Of a stretch of DNA of 64,000 nucleotides, positions 59,737 to 64,000 are shown in pieces. The notes beneath the pieces were generated by a model. It ran no database searches and was not told the DNA's origin. It saw only the letters and a program-made list of their open reading frames with translations. A program made the translations under genes and the position numbers. Numbering within the stretch: position 1 is the stretch's first letter; each line of letters opens with the position of its first letter. The stretch is from positions 186,001 through 250,000 of the forward strand of contig NZ_JAGIOO010000001.1 in the NCBI RefSeq assembly GCF_017876755.1. Reading direction: 5' to 3'. The stretch comes from Crossiella equi (GTDB lineage Bacteria > Actinomycetota > Actinomycetes > Mycobacteriales > Pseudonocardiaceae).

Positions 59737-60729
59737 ATGGACACCCAGGCCGAGTTCACCGCACTGGTCGAGAGACACCGCCACGAGCTGCGCGTGCACT
59801 GCTACCGCATGGTCGGCAGCTTCGAGGAGTCCGAGGACCTGGTGCAGGAGACGTTCCTGCGCGCCTGGCGGGCCCGCGAGCAGTGCCAGAGCCCGGCGAC
59901 CGTGCGGGCCTGGCTGTACCGCATCGCCACCAACGCCAGCCTGGACGCCATCACCGCCCGCCCGCAGGACCGGCAGGTCGCCGTGACCGGGGACGGCGCG
60001 CGCACCTCCGAGGTGAGCTGGCTGCAGCCCTACCCCGACCACCTGCTCGACCTGGCCGCGCCCAGCGCCGAGGAGCCGGACGCGGTGGTGCTGGCGCGGG
60101 AGACCATCGAGCTGGCCTACCTGGTCGCCCTGCAGCACCTGCCCGCCCGGCAGCGGGCGGTGCTCGTGCTGCGCGACGTGGTCGGCCAGCCCGCCACCGA
60201 GGTGGCCAAGACCCTCGGCTCCACCACGGCCTCGGTGAACTCGGCCTTGCAGCGGGCGCGGGCCACGCTGCGCGAGTACCTGCCGGCCAAGCGCGGCGAG
60301 TGGAGCGCGGCCGGGCCGACCGCGGCGGAGAAGGAGGTGCTGGCGCGGTTCGTGGCGGCCACCGACAGCTCCGACCTGGCCGCCTTCGGCGAGCTGCTGC
60401 ACCTGGACGCGCTGCAGACCATGCCGCCCGAGCCGTTCTGGCAGCAGGGCCGCGAGGACCTGCTGGAGTCCTGGGGCAAGGTCATGTCCGGGCCGGAGTC
60501 CTGGGGCCAGTGGCGGGCGCTGCCGACTTTCGTCAACCGGCAGCCCGCGCTGGCCAACTACGTGCGCAAGCCCGGCGAGGACCACTTCCGCGTGGTGGCC
60601 CTGGACGTGCTGCGCGTGCACGAGGGGCAGGTGGCCGAGGTCAGCACCTTCGGCCCGGAGTGGGTGACCGCGTGCGGGCTGCCGGAGCAGCTCCCGACCT
60701 TCGTCGCCGATCGGGCAGACTTCGGATAA
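59737..60729 (+). CDS. ECF sigma factor with SnoaL-like C-terminal domain
   Basis: 330 residues. Region 2 contains VHCYRMVGSFEESEDLVQET and FLRAWRAREQ; region 4 is LPARQRAVLVLRDVVGQPAT and EVAKTLGSTTASVNSALQRA. From about residue 200 a SnoaL-like domain (AEKEVLARFVAATDSSDLAA) replaces an anti-sigma factor, as in the SigG/SigJ-type ECF groups where it controls activity. No anti-sigma gene is adjacent. A 10-base direct repeat (GCCGGGACAC) precedes the start. Confidence 0.9.
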   Translation: MDTQAEFTALVERHRHELRVHCYRMVGSFEESEDLVQETFLRAWRAREQCQSPATVRAWLYRIATNASLDAITARPQDRQVAVTGDGARTSEVSWLQPYPDHLLDLAAPSAEEPDAVVLARETIELAYLVALQHLPARQRAVLVLRDVVGQPATEVAKTLGSTTASVNSALQRARATLREYLPAKRGEWSAAGPTAAEKEVLARFVAATDSSDLAAFGELLHLDALQTMPPEPFWQQGREDLLESWGKVMSGPESWGQWRALPTFVNRQPALANYVRKPGEDHFRVVALDVLRVHEGQVAEVSTFGPEWVTACGLPEQLPTFVADRADFG

Positions 60730-60765
60730 CAGACAACGCCACCTGCGGATTCCTACCGTGGTGGC

Positions 60766-61479
60766 ATGTTCGAGGCAGAGAACGTCAGCAAGCGGTTCGG
60801 GCGCCGCGTGGTGTTGGACCAGGTGTCCTTCGCCGCGCAGCCCGGCCAGGTCACCGCGCTCGTGGGGCACAACGGCGCGGGCAAGACCACCCTCATGCGC
60901 AGTGCCCTGCGCCTGGCCCACCCGGAGTCCGGGCGGGTGCTCGTGCTCGGCAAGGACGTGCGGGACTACCCGTCGGTGGGCAGGCTCGTGGGCAGTTCCC
61001 TCGATGCCTCGGCACTGCCGCCCAACTGGACCGGACGGCTGGCCATGCGCGTGGTGGCCGATCTGCTCGGCCTGCCCGCCGGGGCGGCCGAGGAGATGCT
61101 GGAGCGGGTCGACCTGGCCCGTGCCAGCCGGGAGAAGATCCGCACCTACTCCCTGGGCATGCGCCAGCGCCTGGCGCTCGGGCAGGCCCTGCTCGGCGAC
61201 CGGCCGGTGCTGCTGCTGGACGAGCCGACCAACGGCCTGGACCCGGTCGCGCAGCGCCTGGTCCGCGACACGCTGACCGAGCGCGCCCAGGCCGGGGCCA
61301 CCGTGCTGGTCGCAAGCCACGACCTGCACGCCCTGGAGACCTTCGTCGACCGGGTGGTGCTCATCCGCGAGGGCCGCATCGTCCTGGACGACTCCCTCCG
61401 GGTGCTCAGCGCCGCGGGCGCGAGCCTGGAAGAGCTGTACCTGCGGGCCCACGACGCGGAACTGAGGAAAGCCGGATGA
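60766..61479 (+). CDS. ABC transporter ATP-binding protein
   Basis: 237 residues. Walker A is VGHNGAGKTTLMRS, the signature is YSLGMRQRLALG, Walker B is VLLLDEPTNGLDP, and the switch His lies in VLVASHDLHALE. Overlaps the permease gene by ATGA. A typical export pair; substrate unknown. Confidence 0.93.
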   Translation: MFEAENVSKRFGRRVVLDQVSFAAQPGQVTALVGHNGAGKTTLMRSALRLAHPESGRVLVLGKDVRDYPSVGRLVGSSLDASALPPNWTGRLAMRVVADLLGLPAGAAEEMLERVDLARASREKIRTYSLGMRQRLALGQALLGDRPVLLLDEPTNGLDPVAQRLVRDTLTERAQAGATVLVASHDLHALETFVDRVVLIREGRIVLDDSLRVLSAAGASLEELYLRAHDAELRKAG

Positions 61480-62246
61480 CCACCATGACCGCCCCCACCG
61501 CCACCGCCGCGCCGATCGGCCTGGGTGCGCTGCTGCGGGCCCACTTCGCCGCCTTCCGCGCCCACCGGGCCGGGCAGCTGGCCTTCCTGCTGCCCGCCGT
61601 GCTCGGCACCGCGCTGCTGACCGTCGTACTGGCCAACGTCTCCGTCGTGGACGGGGACGTGCAGTCGGCCGGTGTCGGCATGTACCTGTCCGGGCTGTCG
61701 CTGTTCGCCGGGATCGCCGGTGCCGTGCTCGCGGTGGACCCCTGGGCCCGGCGCGGGGTGACCGTGGTGCTCGGGGTCAGCTCCGACCGCGCCCGCTGGT
61801 TCGGCGCGCACCTGCTGGCCAGCCTGGTCAACGCGGTGCTCGCCCTGGCCCTGGCCGCCGGGCTCGGCCTGGCGGCGACCTGGGCAGTGGCCGCGGTCGG
61901 CGGGCAGGACCTGGCCTCGGTGACCACCGTGCTGCTGGCCGGGTACGGCGCGACGCTGCTGAACTTCGTCTTCGGCTTCGCGCTCGGCGCGGCCACCCGC
62001 AGCGTGCTGTTCGCGCTGCTGCTGGTGCTGGCCCTGCCGTTGGGCATCAGCGCCGCGGCGGCCTTCACCACCGGTTCGCAGCTGGCCCAGGACGTGCTGT
62101 CCTGGCTGAACGTGGACGCCGCGTTCACCCGCCTGTTCGAGGCCGGGCCGCTGCCGCTGTGGCAGGCGATCGTGATCACCGTGGTGGTCACCGCCGGTCC
62201 GCTGGCCCTCGCGCTGGCCCGCAACGCCCGCTCCGACCTGCGCTGA
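61476..62246 (+). CDS. ABC transporter permease
   Basis: 256 residues with about six hydrophobic segments (LAFLLPAVLGTALLTVVLA, LFAGIAGAVLAVDPWARRG, LVNAVLALALAAGLGLAAT and others), matching ABC-2 type exporter permeases. Co-translated with the ATP-binding gene. It is followed after 31 bases by a sensor kinase that could sense its substrate. Confidence 0.87.
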   Translation: MTTMTAPTATAAPIGLGALLRAHFAAFRAHRAGQLAFLLPAVLGTALLTVVLANVSVVDGDVQSAGVGMYLSGLSLFAGIAGAVLAVDPWARRGVTVVLGVSSDRARWFGAHLLASLVNAVLALALAAGLGLAATWAVAAVGGQDLASVTTVLLAGYGATLLNFVFGFALGAATRSVLFALLLVLALPLGISAAAAFTTGSQLAQDVLSWLNVDAAFTRLFEAGPLPLWQAIVITVVVTAGPLALALARNARSDLR

Positions 62247-62277
62247 CCGGAATGATCAAGCGACCTAGACTGGACTG

Positions 62278-63888
62278 GTGAGCGTGCCCGTCGAGCAGCC
62301 GTGGACCCAGCGCTACCTGGGACTGTCCGGCTGGCGGCAGTGGGCGCAGGAGGCTGTGCTCTACGTGAGCGTGCTGGCCTCGGCGATCCTGGTCCCCTCG
62401 ACGGGCAACGAGGCGCTGCTGGTCTTCGCCTTCCTGCTCACCCCGGTCACGCTGTTCCTGCGCCGCCGCTTCCCCGCCACCTCGCTCGTGCTGGGCGGGC
62501 TGGCGCTGGGCCTGGTCGTGGTCCCGCTGGCCTTCAACGCCGGACGCCGCATCGAGTCGCTGCCCAAGCTGCTCGGTGCGGCGTTCGCGTTCATCGCCAT
62601 CTCCAACATCACCTCCCCGCTGTACGGGGAGAGCACGATCGACAGCGCGCTGATGCTGGCCTTCTCCCTGGCCCTGCAACTGTGGCTGCTGATGCTGCCC
62701 GCCGTGCTCGGCCGCAGCAGCGCGCGGCGGGCCATGCTGGTCAACGCCCTGCACGACCGCGCGGTCTACCTGGAGCGGGAGCGCCGCTCGGTGATCGCCG
62801 AGGCCCGGATGCGCGAGCGCACCCGCATCGCGGTGGACATGCACGACAGTCTCGGCCACCACCTCACGCTCATCTCGCTGCAGGCCGGTGGGCTCAAGCT
62901 GGCGGGCACGGCCAACCCCGCGCAGGCCGAGGCGGCCGGGGTGCTGCACGACACCGCGCGCCGGGCCATGGAGGAGCTGCGGGAGATCATCGGTGTGCTC
63001 GGGCAGGAGAACGGGGACGATGCCCCGCTGCACGCCCGGCGCCTGGAGCAGCTGCCCGACCTGCTGGCCTCGGCGCGGCACAGCGGGGCCACGGTGTCCT
63101 GGCAGCTCACCGGGCAGGAGGTCGAGCTGCCCACGCCGATCGAGAACGCCGTCTACCGCGTCACCCAGGAGGGCCTGACCAACGCGTTGCGGCACGCCCC
63201 GGGCGGGGCGGTCACCGTGCGGCTGAACTACGAGTCCGACGCGGTGATCATCGAGGTGGTCAACGGCCCGGCCGCCCAGGCGCCGCGCACCGGTGAGGGC
63301 AGCGGGCAGGGCCTGACCGGCCTGCGCGAGCGCGTGCGCCTGACCGGCGGGGTGCTGCACGCCGCGGCCACCGGCGGGGGCGGGTTCCGGGTGGCGGCGG
63401 TGCTGCCGTACGAGAGCGAGCCCGGCGCGCAGGTGGAGGAAGATCGCGGCCCGGTGGCGCTGGCCTCCCCGCACCCGCTGGCCCGCACCGAGGCGACCAA
63501 GCTGGTGGCGACCATGCGGGACCGGCCGGTGCTCACCGGGCTGACCGTGTTCGGGCTCGTGCTGTGCAGCGTGCTGCTGTTCTTCAGCGCGGTCACCTGG
63601 GTGGTGGTGCGCAACGGGCACCTGCTGCCCGCGGACAACTTCGACCTGGTCACCGTGGGCGAACCGGAGACGGTGGTGCTGGCCACCCTGGGCGGGCTGC
63701 CCAGCGAGGGCGCGGAGAAGCGCATCGCCGCCCAGACCGGCGCCGCCCCCGAGGGCATGGCCTGTCGCTACTTCTACGTCGACGGGGCCGAGGACCCGGC
63801 CAACCGGACCACCACGGCCGTGCGGTTCTGCTTCCGGGACGGCAAGCTCGCGCGCAAAGATCGGTTTGTGGTCAAGCGCCCGTTCTGA
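62278..63888 (+). CDS. NarL-class sensor histidine kinase with extra C-terminal membrane domain
   Basis: 536 residues from GTG 62278; TAGACT at 62266-62271 is a -10 box 6 bases upstream. About five N-terminal helices are followed by a HisKA_3 domain with His189 in IAVDMHDSLGHHLTLISLQA and an HATPase domain (ENAVYRVTQEGLTNALRHA, GQGLTGLRERVRLTGG). Unusually a further helix (LTVFGLVLCSVLLFFSAVTW) starts at about residue 419, with an outside tail of roughly 90 residues that includes two cysteines. The response regulator gene follows. Confidence 0.9.
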   Translation: MSVPVEQPWTQRYLGLSGWRQWAQEAVLYVSVLASAILVPSTGNEALLVFAFLLTPVTLFLRRRFPATSLVLGGLALGLVVVPLAFNAGRRIESLPKLLGAAFAFIAISNITSPLYGESTIDSALMLAFSLALQLWLLMLPAVLGRSSARRAMLVNALHDRAVYLERERRSVIAEARMRERTRIAVDMHDSLGHHLTLISLQAGGLKLAGTANPAQAEAAGVLHDTARRAMEELREIIGVLGQENGDDAPLHARRLEQLPDLLASARHSGATVSWQLTGQEVELPTPIENAVYRVTQEGLTNALRHAPGGAVTVRLNYESDAVIIEVVNGPAAQAPRTGEGSGQGLTGLRERVRLTGGVLHAAATGGGGFRVAAVLPYESEPGAQVEEDRGPVALASPHPLARTEATKLVATMRDRPVLTGLTVFGLVLCSVLLFFSAVTWVVVRNGHLLPADNFDLVTVGEPETVVLATLGGLPSEGAEKRIAAQTGAAPEGMACRYFYVDGAEDPANRTTTAVRFCFRDGKLARKDRFVVKRPF

Positions 63889-63931
63889 TGTGGAAACATC
63901 AGCCCTCGACACAGCAGAGCGGGAGGCCACA

Positions 63932-64000
63932 GTGGTCCGGGTGATCATCGCCGATGACGAGCCGCTGGTGCGGGCAGGCATCAAGCTGGTGCTGTCCGCG
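63932..64000 (+). CDS. Response regulator, cut by window end
   Basis: GTG 63932, with GGGAGG 5 bases upstream, opens a frame that starts VVRVIIADDEPLVRAGIKL, a receiver domain N-terminus with the acidic pair D-D. Twenty-three codons are visible. As the kinase before it is of the NarL type, this is very likely a NarL/FixJ-type response regulator that forms a pair with it. Confidence 0.85.
   Translation, partial: MVRVIIADDEPLVRAGIKLVLSA

Noticed and set aside
1-64000. tRNA, rRNA, CRISPR array or IS element
   Set aside because: I looked for cloverleaf ends, regularly spaced repeats and transposase motifs and found none; a covariance-model scan would be more sensitive.

Overview
The window is very GC-rich, uses GTG and TTG starts freely, and has many genes whose start codon sits 6-11 bases behind a TANNNT -10 box (leaderless mRNAs). 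Together with F420-type oxidoreductases, DUF4333/DUF4232 lipoproteins, ECF sigma factors and a LysE/ArgP pair, this points to an actinomycete. The Pseudonocardiales (Saccharothrix/Crossiella/Actinokineospora-like) are my best guess, but the genus is not determined. I see no rRNA, tRNA, CRISPR array or insertion sequence.

Layout, left to right. 0-7.5 kb: a YrdC-domain protein, an EamA exporter divergent from a marR-glycosyltransferase pair, a GyrI-like protein, a nitroreductase with a MarR regulator, and a two-gene ABC exporter. 7.6-14.8 kb: a jelly-roll protein translationally coupled to a Tat-exported PhoD phosphatase, a lysE/argP pair, a DinB protein, an adenosine-deaminase-family enzyme and a second, cytoplasmic PhoD-like enzyme. 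14.8-19.7 kb: an ATP-grasp plus thiamine-diphosphate enzyme pair, a VOC-methyltransferase fusion, a GNAT and a TetR. 20-30.1 kb: a choline-headgroup catabolism island. It holds a dimethylglycine/sarcosine-type oxidase divergent from a choline-kinase-like protein, then permease-GntR and a tightly overlapping glutamine-synthetase-like / gamma-glutamyl hydrolase / aldehyde dehydrogenase / SDR operon. That operon fits the gamma-glutamylethanolamide route from ethanolamine to glutamate and glycine. The two operon promoters share a GGTC-N8-GACC motif that I propose as the GntR operator, and a strong hairpin terminator closes the island.

30.2-41.2 kb: a large SF1 helicase with a C-terminal nuclease-like domain, a cysteine-cluster pentapeptide-repeat protein, a Cmx-type efflux pump, a tyrosine-phosphatase-like protein, an SDR, a secreted GH92 alpha-mannosidase behind a LacI-type palindrome, a zinc-ribbon protein, a tyrosine recombinase and a MOSC protein. 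41.3-42.4 kb: a gene-poor stretch containing a strong match to the chromosome-dimer resolution site dif at 42262-42289. Plus-strand base composition changes by eye from C-rich to G-rich at about the same place. I therefore infer that the window spans the replication terminus.

42.4-64 kb: an SRPBCC protein, a DUF4333 lipoprotein, a GNAT behind a 20-codon leader ORF and a Shine-Dalgarno-masking hairpin, an LLM oxidoreductase, an ArsR-AHSA1 pair, an enoyl-CoA hydratase-family protein, a lipoprotein, an epoxide hydrolase, a DNA glycosylase, a TetR/FAD-monooxygenase divergent pair, a 1122-residue PHP-UvrD fusion, several small enzymes, a truncated TetR, an ECF sigma factor with a SnoaL-like tail, an ABC exporter, and a sensor kinase followed by its response regulator, which is cut by the window end.
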